A stretch of DNA of 16,824 nucleotides from JBBSWA01 sp038046485. GTDB taxonomy: Archaea > Nanobdellota > Nanobdellia > Woesearchaeales > SM23-78. The notes under the pieces are model-generated. The model was not told where the DNA came from. It saw nothing but the letters and a program-made list of their open reading frames with translations, and ran no database searches. The stretch covers positions 1 through 16,824 of the forward strand of contig JBBSWA010000016.1 in NCBI GenBank assembly GCA_038046485.1, given 5' to 3'. Of the stretch, positions 1 to 7,126 are shown piece by piece. Within the stretch, counting starts at the first letter, position 1. Every line of letters starts with the position of its first letter. Position numbers and translations under genes: made by a program.

Positions 1-26
1 TTTAAAAACAACCTATATACTCTAGA

Positions 27-55
27 AGTGTAAAGTAATTTTGGACTTATACACT
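27..55. repeat. Imperfect inverted repeat upstream of the PAC2 gene
   Basis: AGTGTA plus AAGT (27-36) pairs with ACTT, a bulged A, then TACACT (45-55), leaving an 8-nt loop. It lies about 20 bp upstream of the TATA box of the PAC2 gene. It could be a regulator operator or the end signal of a gene left of the window. No U-run follows on the + strand, so a terminator is less likely. The function is a guess. Confidence 0.3.
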
Positions 56-74
56 GAGATTACAGACCAAAACC

Positions 75-82
75 TTTATATT
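75..82 (+). promoter_or_regulatory. TATA box of the PAC2-family gene
   Basis: TTTATATT is centred about 27 nt before the ATG at 105 and is preceded by the purine/C stretch CCAAAACC, which resembles a BRE. At the usual archaeal TATA-to-start distance, transcription would begin on or next to the ATG, giving a leaderless mRNA. No Shine-Dalgarno sequence stands before this ATG at the right spacing, which agrees. Confidence 0.6.
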
Positions 83-104
83 CTCTTGAAAAGAAAAAAG
101 AGCG

Positions 105-788
105 ATGAAAATCAATCTTACTTCAAAGCCGAAAGGGGCGGTAATTCTTGAAGGCTTCCCAGGATTTGGCTTTGTCAGTAATATCGCAGTTGAGTTTCTC
201 ATTGAACACTTGGGTGCCGTGCAAATTGGGGAATTTGAATACGATGAACTGCCTGCAACCGTAGCTATCCATGAAAAAAAACTTGTGAATCCGATGGCAG
301 TCTTCTACATTCAAAAATACAACTTGGTTGTATTACATACCCTCCTTAATGTCAAAGGCCAAGAATGGAAAATTGCTGAATGCATCCTACAGATGGCGAA
401 AGACTTAGAGACGAAAGAAATCATCAGCCTTGAAGGCGTTGCAAGCGAAGAAGAAACCCCCCAAGCCTATTATCATGGCAACTCCAAGTTTGAACAAGCC
501 GGTGCTAAACCTGTCGAAGAATGCGTTGTTCTAGGAGTTAGCGCCGCGCTCATGCTGCGCCACCCCAACGTAAGCTGCCTCTTTGTGAATGCCCACTCCA
601 ACCTGCCCGACAGTGGTGCTGCCGCTAAACTCATTGAAGTCCTCAACAAGTACTTTGGCATGAATCTAGACACCAAACCCTTACTTAAACAAGCTGAAGC
701 GTTTGAGCGCAAGATCCACCGCATCCTGCACGAGAGCGAAAAGACTCAGACTGAACTTGACAAGAAAGGAATGAGTTATCTAGGATAA
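105..788 (+). CDS. PAC2-family protein (proteasome assembly chaperone-like)
   Basis: This 227-residue protein looks like an archaeal PAC2/COG2047 member. The N-terminal GFPGFGFVSN segment (about residues 17-26), the following helix, and the EYDELPATVAIHEKKL stretch (about 45-60) are typical of the fold. The C-terminal third (about 190-220) is charged and helical, as in archaeal PAC2 proteins that close with a helical hairpin. Relatives such as archaeal PbaB assist 20S proteasome assembly or act on assembly intermediates; the client here is unknown. It is cytoplasmic, with no signal peptide or membrane segment. The ATG at 105 is chosen because a TATA box sits about 27 nt upstream. The TAA ends 1 nt from the stop of the convergent antiporter gene, so the two 3' ends almost touch and must share termination signals. 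Family assignment is fairly sure; the exact role is not. Confidence 0.82.
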   Translation: MKINLTSKPKGAVILEGFPGFGFVSNIAVEFLIEHLGAVQIGEFEYDELPATVAIHEKKLVNPMAVFYIQKYNLVVLHTLLNVKGQEWKIAECILQMAKDLETKEIISLEGVASEEETPQAYYHGNSKFEQAGAKPVEECVVLGVSAALMLRHPNVSCLFVNAHSNLPDSGAAAKLIEVLNKYFGMNLDTKPLLKQAEAFERKIHRILHESEKTQTELDKKGMSYLG

Positions 789-789
789 A

Positions 790-1920
790 CTAAATTCTTC
801 CTAACTTTTTATCTTGATAAACTCCTAGGCTTAATACTAGACACAATACCATCACCAGCCAAGCGGCTTGCAACCAGGGCAGAAGCGAAGAAGGTCCTAA
901 AACCGCCAAACCCAACAACGCTGCAGCTGAATAAAATCCCTTAGGCATGAATACGGAAAGCCATCCTTTCTCCAATGCCGAGAACCTTAACCTTGCACTT
1001 CGAACGGCCAAGAAACGTGCAAGTACTAATGCTGCAAACAAGAACAAACCTTCTCCTAATAAAACTCCGGAAAAAGAAATCTTTAACACCATTCCTGACA
1101 ATAAAATTACGGCTACTTCTACGGCTTCACTAAACGAATGTGTAAACTCTTGCAATTCCTTTTTCCCATTCACAAACCCGTGACCAAATAAAAGCGCCAT
1201 GGTGCCTACTGCAAGAACCCCTGAACCTCCTAATACTTCTGAGAGAATGAAACCACCTAATACTCCTGTCCACAGCCACACTGGGGTAAAATAAGAAGAA
1301 ACCCAGGCATGTATCCACTTAAAAAAAATCACTCCGAGCAATAAACCCGTTCCGATTCCCACAATTGCATCATGCACAAAGGGATGCAGTGGAAGGATAA
1401 CCCCTAATACTCCTACGGGAACCAAGGTGCGCTCTAAAAAACCCAAGACAATAAAAGGAATCAATAATGTCAAAGAACCCAACCACATCCCTTCTTCTGA
1501 TAAAAAACTCCACACCCCGTTTACACCCAGAGCAGCTCTATCTGAGCCGATCACTAAGAAAACAAATATTAACACGAACCCTAGGACTGAAAGTGAATGA
1601 GCAAAATGAGCCAATAATCCCCACGCTAAAAAGCCAACCATTAATACTGAATATCCTACAAAATGTAAGGCCATTTTCCTTTCTTCAACTCCCTTACTGA
1701 TGTGCAACCTTGAAACGCTGTCAAACACAGCAAGTGAAAGCACTCCAATTGCCACGACAAACCAGATTTGTGCAGAAAATCCTACTCCTGAAACCCTACC
1801 TAGCAAGGCTCCAATAACCCATAATACTAAGGCAGAAGGCCAACCCCAATACTTCGCTAACCTCGAGCCCAATAACCCTAAAAACAAGACGACTGACAGT
1901 GAAAACAAGAAACTAAGCAC
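790..1920 (-). CDS. CPA1-like cation/proton antiporter, non-canonical ion site
   Basis: A 376-residue, very hydrophobic protein with about 11-12 membrane segments. The layout matches CPA1 (NhaP-like) exchangers: a VFDS segment near residue 65, SD at 126-127 where the family has TD, a SEVLGGSGVLAVG segment (about 227-239) and MPKGFYSAA (about 325-333) where the family has GxRG. Family members exchange Na+ or K+ for protons across the cytoplasmic membrane. The downstream Asn-Asp pair that normally follows TDPVAV is not visible; the aligned place reads SEEGMW (141-146), so substrate and activity are uncertain. There is no cytoplasmic C-terminal domain. The start is the GTG at 1920, supported by a GAGGTGA Shine-Dalgarno 4 nt upstream. 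The gene is divergent from tbp and convergent with the PAC2 gene. A monovalent cation/proton transporter of the wider CPA superfamily is the safe reading. Confidence 0.7.
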   Translation of the reverse strand: MLSFLFSLSVVLFLGLLGSRLAKYWGWPSALVLWVIGALLGRVSGVGFSAQIWFVVAIGVLSLAVFDSVSRLHISKGVEERKMALHFVGYSVLMVGFLAWGLLAHFAHSLSVLGFVLIFVFLVIGSDRAALGVNGVWSFLSEEGMWLGSLTLLIPFIVLGFLERTLVPVGVLGVILPLHPFVHDAIVGIGTGLLLGVIFFKWIHAWVSSYFTPVWLWTGVLGGFILSEVLGGSGVLAVGTMALLFGHGFVNGKKELQEFTHSFSEAVEVAVILLSGMVLKISFSGVLLGEGLFLFAALVLARFLAVRSARLRFSALEKGWLSVFMPKGFYSAAALLGLAVLGPSSLLPWLQAAWLVMVLCLVLSLGVYQDKKLGRI

Positions 1921-1924
1921 ACAC

Positions 1925-1931
1925 TCACCTC
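1925..1931 (-). promoter_or_regulatory. Shine-Dalgarno of the antiporter gene
   Basis: GAGGTGA on the minus strand sits 4 nt before the GTG start at 1920 and matches the archaeal anti-SD (GGAGGTGATC core). It decides the unusual GTG start. AT-rich candidate TATA elements lie just upstream at about 1943-1950 and 1954-1962 on the same strand; the farther one would give a short leader that carries this SD. Confidence 0.6.
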
Positions 1932-1976
1932 AATACCCTCATCTTTAATAGGGCTATATTAATGTTTCGCACTTTT

Positions 1977-1997
1977 TTCCATATGAAACCAAAGGGG
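1977..1997 (+). promoter_or_regulatory. ORB-like sequence upstream of tbp-mcm
   Basis: TTCCATATGAAACCAAAGGG plus one more G reads like the origin recognition box at 14999-15018 (TTCCA, 3 nt, GAAAC, AAAGGGG), with one extra C between GAAAC and AAA. It lies between the divergent antiporter and tbp promoters, about 40 bp upstream of the first tbp TATA box. It may be an Orc1/Cdc6 binding site outside the origin. The one-base insertion lowers confidence. Confidence 0.4.
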
Positions 1998-2035
1998 CAT
2001 ATCTTTGAGAAGTTATAGCCTACGGGACGAAAGCA

Positions 2036-2069
2036 TTTATAAATACCTTATAACTTCTTCCTTTAAATA
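2036..2069 (+). promoter_or_regulatory. TATA boxes of the tbp-mcm cluster
   Basis: Two good TATA elements precede tbp: TTTATAAATA at 2036-2045 and TTTAAATA at 2062-2069. The first predicts a start near 2067 and a leader of about 20 nt; the second predicts a start at or near the ATG at 2088, that is a leaderless mRNA. Because tbp encodes the TATA-binding protein, strong TATA boxes here leave room for autoregulation. Confidence 0.55.
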
Positions 2070-2087
2070 GCTTATAAACGTGATTTT

Positions 2088-2921
2088 ATGAATATCCCCC
2101 AACTCTCGACGGCACCCCTTGGAAACTTTGCTAAGAAGCTTATGGGCCGATTTGGATCCAAAACCCCTTCTAGACCTACCCCTAAAAAGGCAAGTCCTGC
2201 TCCTAAACCTAAAAAAAGCGTACCCCGCCCCGTTAAGAAAACCCCTAAACCTACTCCTAAAAAGACCATCAAAGCTGCCCCTAAAAAAGCAGCTCCTTCC
2301 CCCAAACCTGTTTCTAAACCTGTAAAATCCATTGCTAAACCCACTCCTCGAGAGCCCCGTACCGCGGCCATAACGGAGACTGGAGAAAAGATCGAAATCC
2401 AAATCGTAAACATTGTCGTTAGCTGCAACCTAGAACATGACATCCCCCTTGAAAAAATGGCTGCAACCCTATCCAATACTGAATACAATCCTGAACAATT
2501 CCCCGGCTTAGTTATTCGCATCAAGGATCCTAAGACTTCTGCTTTAATCTTTAGCTCAGGCAATGTGGTTTGCACCGGTGCACGAAGCATGCAAAAGGTT
2601 GAAGAGAGCATCAGCAAAATCATTGAAAGCTTAGAAAAAATTGGCATCAAGATCAAGATCAAACCTGAAATCAAAATCCAAAATATGGTTGCAAGCGGCA
2701 GCATTGGAATGGCCCTCAACTTAAATGTCCTAGCCATGAAACTAGATAACACTGAATATGAACCTGAACAATTTCCTGGCCTCGTCTACAAACTCATGGA
2801 AGCCAAAGCCACTTTCTTACTCTTCAGCAACGGAAAAGTCGTCTGTACAGGAACCAAAAGCGAAGAAGCCGTTCACAATGCACTGCGCATGCTGGTTGAT
2901 AACTTAAAACGATTGAAATAA
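2088..2921 (+). CDS. tbp: TATA-box-binding protein with a long Lys/Pro-rich N-terminal tail
   Basis: Residues from about 102 to 277 are a complete archaeal TBP core made of two direct repeats. Each carries the hallmark pair: NTEYNPEQFPGLV then FSSGNVVCTGARS in repeat 1, and NTEYEPEQFPGLV then FSNGKVVCTGTKS in repeat 2. TBP binds the TATA box and recruits TFB and RNA polymerase. Archaeal TBPs are usually about 180-200 residues with almost no N-terminal extension; this one has about 100 extra residues. Residues 25-91 hold 18 Lys, 19 Pro and 4 Arg but only one acidic residue, in repeated PTPKK/KPxPKK units like a histone H1 tail. A later ATG at 2139 would not remove the tail, and the upstream TATA boxes support the ATG at 2088. 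The mcm gene starts 33 nt downstream on the same strand, so the two are probably cotranscribed. Confidence 0.93.
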   Translation: MNIPQLSTAPLGNFAKKLMGRFGSKTPSRPTPKKASPAPKPKKSVPRPVKKTPKPTPKKTIKAAPKKAAPSPKPVSKPVKSIAKPTPREPRTAAITETGEKIEIQIVNIVVSCNLEHDIPLEKMAATLSNTEYNPEQFPGLVIRIKDPKTSALIFSSGNVVCTGARSMQKVEESISKIIESLEKIGIKIKIKPEIKIQNMVASGSIGMALNLNVLAMKLDNTEYEPEQFPGLVYKLMEAKATFLLFSNGKVVCTGTKSEEAVHNALRMLVDNLKRLK

Positions 2922-2954
2922 ACTGTTATTTTCCATCGCTGAGAAGGGGATAAG

Positions 2955-4976
2955 ATGGAAGCTTCTGAACAAATCGAACTGTTTCAAGAATTCTTTGAAC
3001 AGATGTATCTTGCTCCTCTAACTGAACAACTGCGCAAGGGAGACCCCTATCTTAATGTCAATTTCTCCGACTTAATTCAATTCAACCCTGAACTTGCCGA
3101 TCAGGTCCTTGAAACCCCTGAAGATACCCTCAAAGCCGCTGAAATTGCCGTCGAGAGATTCGATTTGGAAGGCATCAAAAAAAACTTCCACATCCGCCTA
3201 CACAATTTCCCCCCAAGTCAGTTTATCTACCTACGAGATATTCGCAGCAAACACATCAATAAGTTTGTGCAACTCCAAGGACTTGTGCGACAAAAAAGCG
3301 ATGTACGCCCTCAAGTTACTTCCGCCAAGTTCGAATGCCCTAGCTGCGGAAATCTCATCAATGTCTTGCAATTGGACACGCAATTCAAGGAACCCAGTCA
3401 ATGCTCCTGCGGCCGACGGGGTAAATTTCGACAAATTGCCAAAGAACTTGTGGATGCCCAAAAGATTGTATTGGAAGAAGCCCCTGAAGACCTTGAAGGA
3501 AGCGAACAACCTAAACGCATTAACATTTTTCTTAAGAATGACTTAGTAAGCCCATTAAGTGAGAAAAAAACAAACCCAGGAACCAAAATTATTGTTACCG
3601 GAATCATCCGAGAAACTCCCATCCTTAATCTGGGAGGCATTAAAAGTGTACGATACGACTTAAGTGTAGATGCCAACCACCTCCAACCCATCCAAGAAGA
3701 CTTCCTTCAAATTGAGATCAGCGCAGAAGAAGAAAAAGAAATCCTTGAACTCAGTAAAGACCCCCTTGTATTTGAAAAACTCATTAGCAGCATTGCCCCC
3801 AGTGTTTATGGTCATGAACGCGTAAAAGAAGCTCTTGTATTACAATTATTTGGAGGCGTAAGAAAGGTACGCAACAAAGGAGATATCACTCGAGGAGACA
3901 CCCATATTTTACTGATTGGAGACCCTGGAAGCGGAAAATCTGTATTACTGCGAAGAATTGCAAGCATCGCACCGAAAGCACGGTATGTTTCTGGAAAAGG
4001 CGCTTCTGGAGCGGGATTAACCGCAAGCGTTGTCAAAGATGAATTCATGCGAGGATGGGCTCTTGAAGCGGGGGCCATGGTACTTGCCAATAAAGGACTA
4101 TGCGCGATTGATGAACTGGATAAAATGACTGAAGAAGACCGAAGCGCTATGCACGAATCTCTTGAACAGCAAACCGTCACGATTACTAAAGCAAACATTC
4201 AAGCCACTTTACGCGCTGAAACCACGGTTCTTGCTGCTGCGAACCCCAAATTTGGACGCTTTGATCCGTATGAATTACTTGCCAAACAAATTGATCTACC
4301 CAGCACACTCATCAACCGCTTTGACTTAATCTTTCCTGTGCGAGACTTGCCTGACCTGAAAAAAGATGAAAAAATGGCTGAATTTGTATTACGCTTACAT
4401 CAAGGAGACCAAATCCAAGAAGGCGAAATCAAACCTGACTTCATCAAAAAATACATTGCCTACTCCAAACAAAATATCAAACCTAAACTTACTGAATCTG
4501 CCTTGAATGAAATTAAAGATTTCTATGTTAAAATGCGCAATAAACTTGGTGAAGACCATGAAGGCATCAAAGCCATTCCTATTTCTGCACGACAATTGGA
4601 AGCCTTGGTGAGACTGAGTGAAGCCAGTGCGCGGGTACGCCTCAGTGAAAAAGTCATGAAAAAAGACGCTCAACGTGCCATTGACCTGGTTCACTACTGC
4701 TTAAGTCAAATTGGGCTCGACCCAGAAACAGGAAAGATTGATATCGATCGTATCACGACAGGAATTACTGCTAGCCAACGAAGCCATATTGCTGTTGTTC
4801 GAGACATCATCAATGAACTTGAGAAAACCATGGGCAAACTCATCCCTTATGAAGACATTGTGCGTGAATGTGAACTCAAAGGCGTGGATGAGCGCAAAAC
4901 AGAAGAAGTCCTTGAAAAACTAAAAAGAGCAGGAGACTTATTCAGCCCAAAACCTGGAATGATCAGCAAGATCTAA
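2955..4976 (+). CDS. mcm: MCM replicative DNA helicase
   Basis: A full-length 673-residue archaeal MCM. The N-terminal domain holds a zinc site with C128, C131, C150 and C152 (CPSC and CSC). The AAA+ domain has Walker A GDPGSGKS at 322-329, Walker B CAIDE at 383-387, sensor-1 N430 in AAANPKFGRF and the arginine finger R455 in LINRFD. The last 75 or so residues form the usual winged helix. MCM assembles as a hexamer, is loaded at the origin with Orc1/Cdc6 and unwinds DNA 3' to 5' at the fork. All key residues are present and no intein interrupts the P-loop. The ATG follows GGGGAT (2946-2951), an imperfect Shine-Dalgarno match, as expected for a non-first gene. It lies 33 nt after tbp and 15 nt before the RPA-like gene, suggesting one transcript. 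Confidence 0.97.
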   Translation: MEASEQIELFQEFFEQMYLAPLTEQLRKGDPYLNVNFSDLIQFNPELADQVLETPEDTLKAAEIAVERFDLEGIKKNFHIRLHNFPPSQFIYLRDIRSKHINKFVQLQGLVRQKSDVRPQVTSAKFECPSCGNLINVLQLDTQFKEPSQCSCGRRGKFRQIAKELVDAQKIVLEEAPEDLEGSEQPKRINIFLKNDLVSPLSEKKTNPGTKIIVTGIIRETPILNLGGIKSVRYDLSVDANHLQPIQEDFLQIEISAEEEKEILELSKDPLVFEKLISSIAPSVYGHERVKEALVLQLFGGVRKVRNKGDITRGDTHILLIGDPGSGKSVLLRRIASIAPKARYVSGKGASGAGLTASVVKDEFMRGWALEAGAMVLANKGLCAIDELDKMTEEDRSAMHESLEQQTVTITKANIQATLRAETTVLAAANPKFGRFDPYELLAKQIDLPSTLINRFDLIFPVRDLPDLKKDEKMAEFVLRLHQGDQIQEGEIKPDFIKKYIAYSKQNIKPKLTESALNEIKDFYVKMRNKLGEDHEGIKAIPISARQLEALVRLSEASARVRLSEKVMKKDAQRAIDLVHYCLSQIGLDPETGKIDIDRITTGITASQRSHIAVVRDIINELEKTMGKLIPYEDIVRECELKGVDERKTEEVLEKLKRAGDLFSPKPGMISKI

Positions 4977-4991
4977 TCCGGTGTGAGATTT

Positions 4992-5603
4992 ATGCCAACT
5001 CAACGACAAACGGCCTATAAATGTCCAGTAAGCTACTTGATTAAAGGACACTACATCCAAAAAGAAGGCTGGGAACCCAGCTATGTTGAAACCCCTCTTG
5101 GAAACATCAGCCGAGCCAACCTTACTGGAGTGATCATTGGACAAGAAGAGCGCAGCTTGATTTTAGACGATGGAACTGGCCAGATACGACTTACTAGCTT
5201 TGAAGAAAATACCTCCTTTCTCAACATTCGAATTGGAGATCATGTTTTAACCATTGGACGCCCAAGACTCTACCAAGACCACATCTACTTAAATGTTGAA
5301 ATCATTAAGAAAATCGATCCCAAATGGTTGCTTCTACGCAAGGCTGAACTTGAAGGAATTAAACCCATACTTACTCCTTCTCAAGCTGTACCTGCACCTT
5401 CTCTCTCTTTACCTACTGAACCTGCTCCTTCTGTGGGCGAACAGATCCTCGCACAAATTAAACAGCTTGACACTGGAGAAGGCGCTGATATAGATGAAGT
5501 GCTAAAAGCGATTAACGCTGAAAATGGGGAAAAGGTTATTCGTATGCTCCTTCAAGAAGGCGAAGTTTATGAGATCAAACCTGGAAAACTCAAACTTCTT
5601 TAG
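4992..5603 (+). CDS. RPA32-like OB-fold single-strand DNA-binding protein
   Basis: A 203-residue protein with an OB fold (about residues 30-115) containing LILDDGTGQIRLTSF, the RPA32-type strand signature. A Pro-rich linker (about 128-147) leads to a C-terminal winged helix (about 148-203) ending in EIKPGKLKLL, the same layout as eukaryotic and archaeal RPA2 subunits. RPA coats exposed single-stranded DNA at forks; the winged helix usually docks partner proteins. No zinc site is seen, and other RPA subunits are not in the window. The ATG at 4992 is preferred over an in-frame GTG at 4983 because GGTG (4980-4983) sits at Shine-Dalgarno distance from the ATG. Its place directly after mcm supports a fork role. 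The fold is clear; whether it works alone or in a heterotrimer is not. Confidence 0.82.
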   Translation: MPTQRQTAYKCPVSYLIKGHYIQKEGWEPSYVETPLGNISRANLTGVIIGQEERSLILDDGTGQIRLTSFEENTSFLNIRIGDHVLTIGRPRLYQDHIYLNVEIIKKIDPKWLLLRKAELEGIKPILTPSQAVPAPSLSLPTEPAPSVGEQILAQIKQLDTGEGADIDEVLKAINAENGEKVIRMLLQEGEVYEIKPGKLKLL

Positions 5604-5613
5604 AAATATTTGT

Positions 5614-5728
5614 TTAGCATCTTCGAAATCCTTGATGTAGAATTAAAGGTGCTGCGCCCCCGTAAGGGACGACCCCTCGCAACGCACCCATCCAATTTAT
5701 TGAAAGGATTTCGACTTAAGGATGCTAA
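5614..5728 (+). ncRNA. Structured inverted-repeat element, possible small RNA
   Basis: Two perfect outer helices pair across about 115 nt: TTAGCATC (5614-5621) with GATGCTAA (5721-5728), and TCGAAATCCTT (5623-5633) with AAGGATTTCGA (5704-5714), separated by one base on the left and CTTAAG on the right. Inside, GGTGC (5648-5652) pairs with GCACC (5684-5688), TGCG (5653-5656) with CGCA (5678-5681), and CCC-GTAA-GGG (5659-5668) makes a GNRA-tetraloop hairpin on the + strand. It sits between the convergent RPA-like and SpoIIM-like genes. It may be a small RNA, a terminator/processing signal, or a MITE-like remnant with terminal inverted repeats. The strand is chosen only for the GNRA loop. No known family was recognised. 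Confidence 0.35.
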
Positions 5729-5738
5729 TCAAACTTAT

Positions 5739-6590
5739 TTAGAATATAATTGGAGTTACATAGACTTCTAGAATCGCCGCTACGAATAGAATAGCGAAGC
5801 TTGCAAGGAGAAGATCTGCACTGTCTAATAATATTTGCTCGAATTTTGCTGTTCCGAAATCATGCCGGATGACTGCAATACTTATGATGCCTCCTGCGAG
5901 ACCTGCTGTGAAATAGGCTAAGATCTCAGGAATGCCATGAATGGAATATTTAAATAACCCAAATGAAACTACATACAAGTACTTTGCTGCCTTGTCAAAC
6001 CCAACCAAGTAACTGTATGAAGCGATGTTTCCTCGCACAAAATTACCAATGGCCGCTCCGATGACTGAAGCATTCCACGTTAGAATAAAGATGGAACCTG
6101 CCCCATAAATAAAGGAAAACAAAATACAGAAAATAAGCACTTTTACATTATTGAAAAAGATCTTGCCAAAAAAGTCAAGTTTGTATACGTTTCCGGCAAT
6201 GGCATTCGCGTTGATCGAGTTGATTGTTGAAGACTGAGACTGGAAAAGAACTGAAACCGTATCCGAAGGCAAAGCCACGTACCAAAAGGCCATAGCTAGG
6301 GTCATTCCTACAAATAGATACATGAAAACAGACAATGCCTTGGCATGCTCTTTCAAGAGCCACATTTCTTCTACCGATTCTAAGTCTTTTTCTTCCTCCA
6401 TCTTCATGGTGGAGTAAACCAAGGGAAGTGCCGCCATGGTTGCTAAAAAAACCATGATCAAACTACTGTACGAACGAAAAATCCACAGGCTCAAGAAAAC
6501 CGCGACCGTAGCATATACAAAGCCTAAAAAGAACAATCGTGATGGCCTAGCCTCAGCCTTAAATGGGGTTATAAGCGCTTCGAGAACCAT
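5739..6590 (-). CDS. SpoIIM-like (DUF95) integral membrane protein
   Basis: A 283-residue polytopic membrane protein with about six to seven membrane segments. The core matches the SpoIIM/COG1300 family: FFGKIFFNNVKVLIF (about 140-154), then GAGSIFILTWNASVIGAAIG (about 164-183) and HGIPEILAYFTAGLAGG (about 220-236). In Bacillus the namesake belongs to the engulfment complex; in archaea, which do not sporulate, the family is common and its job is unknown, though a role in membrane organisation or transport has been suggested. The ATG at 6590 is supported by a TATA box centred about 26 nt upstream on the minus strand. It is divergent from aIF2-beta and convergent with the RPA-like gene. The family is clear, the function open. 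Confidence 0.85.
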   Translation of the reverse strand: MVLEALITPFKAEARPSRLFFLGFVYATVAVFLSLWIFRSYSSLIMVFLATMAALPLVYSTMKMEEEKDLESVEEMWLLKEHAKALSVFMYLFVGMTLAMAFWYVALPSDTVSVLFQSQSSTINSINANAIAGNVYKLDFFGKIFFNNVKVLIFCILFSFIYGAGSIFILTWNASVIGAAIGNFVRGNIASYSYLVGFDKAAKYLYVVSFGLFKYSIHGIPEILAYFTAGLAGGIISIAVIRHDFGTAKFEQILLDSADLLLASFAILFVAAILEVYVTPIIF

Positions 6591-6610
6591 GCTATTCTTT
6601 TGAAGAAGGG

Positions 6611-6620
6611 CTATATAAAG
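6611..6620 (-). promoter_or_regulatory. TATA box of the SpoIIM-like gene
   Basis: CTTTATATAG on the minus strand is centred about 26 nt before the ATG at 6590, predicting a leaderless mRNA. Confidence 0.6.
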
Positions 6621-6662
6621 ATTGCTTTGATTTATTCTTTTCTATATAGTTAATATTTTTAG

Positions 6663-6684
6663 AGGGTTTTCATGCACAAACCCT
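6663..6684. repeat. Inverted repeat at the aIF2-beta promoter
   Basis: AGGGTTT (6663-6669) and AAACCCT (6678-6684) are a perfect 7-bp inverted repeat around an 8-nt spacer. The right arm runs into the TATA box of the aIF2-beta gene, where a bound protein would hinder TBP/TFB. It is an operator candidate; no regulator is assigned. Confidence 0.35.
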
Positions 6685-6691
6685 TATAAAG
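6683..6691 (+). promoter_or_regulatory. TATA box of the aIF2-beta gene
   Basis: CTTATAAAG is centred 26 nt before the ATG at 6713 and has no Shine-Dalgarno after it, which predicts a leaderless mRNA. Confidence 0.65.
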
Positions 6692-6712
6692 TGCCTCGAG
6701 CTACATCCATTC

Positions 6713-7123
6713 ATGGACACGTACGAGCAACTCCTTGAAAAGGCCAAGAAACAGCTCCCTGAAGTACAGGAAGCCACTGTACGCCTATCCATCCCCAATG
6801 TACGCGGCCATGTAGAAGGCAATAAAACGGTGATCAGCAACTTCTTTGAGATTGCAGGCTTATTCCAACGTAAACCCGAACACCTCCTCAAATACCTCCT
6901 CAAGGCACTCGCCACCCCAGGGGAATTCAAGAAAAAATTACTTGTCCTCGGCACTAAAGTACCCTCTCAGAAGATCAATGATAAAATCAAACAATACGCA
7001 GATGAACTGGTGTTGTGTAAAGAATGTGGAAAACCCGATACGAAATTGACCAAAGAAGGCAGTATCACCTTCATTAAATGCCAAGCGTGCGGTGCCAAAC
7101 AAAGTGTTTACTCGAAGATCTAA
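6713..7123 (+). CDS. eif2b: Translation initiation factor aIF2, beta subunit
   Basis: At 136 residues this is the normal size of archaeal aIF2-beta. The alpha/beta core holds IPNVRGHVEGNKTVISNF (about 27-44) and the HLLKYLLKALATPG helix (about 57-70), both diagnostic. The C-terminal zinc ribbon is intact, with CKEC at C102/C105 and CQAC at C123/C126. aIF2 is an alpha-beta-gamma heterotrimer that carries initiator Met-tRNA to the small ribosomal subunit. The alpha and gamma genes are not in the window. The ATG at 6713 is set by the TATA box 26 nt upstream. The acylphosphatase gene follows after 32 nt but has its own TATA box, so it may or may not be cotranscribed. Confidence 0.95.
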   Translation: MDTYEQLLEKAKKQLPEVQEATVRLSIPNVRGHVEGNKTVISNFFEIAGLFQRKPEHLLKYLLKALATPGEFKKKLLVLGTKVPSQKINDKIKQYADELVLCKECGKPDTKLTKEGSITFIKCQACGAKQSVYSKI

Positions 7124-7126
7124 AAA

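Noticed and set aside
4983..4991. GTG start for the RPA-like protein
   Set aside because: The ATG at 4992 has GGTG at proper Shine-Dalgarno distance; the GTG has none. It remains a minor possibility adding three residues.
5631..5705. Box C/D guide RNA reading of the structured element
   Set aside because: UGAUG and UUGA are present, but the box match is imperfect, the 3-nt kink-turn bulge is missing and no internal C'/D' boxes are seen.
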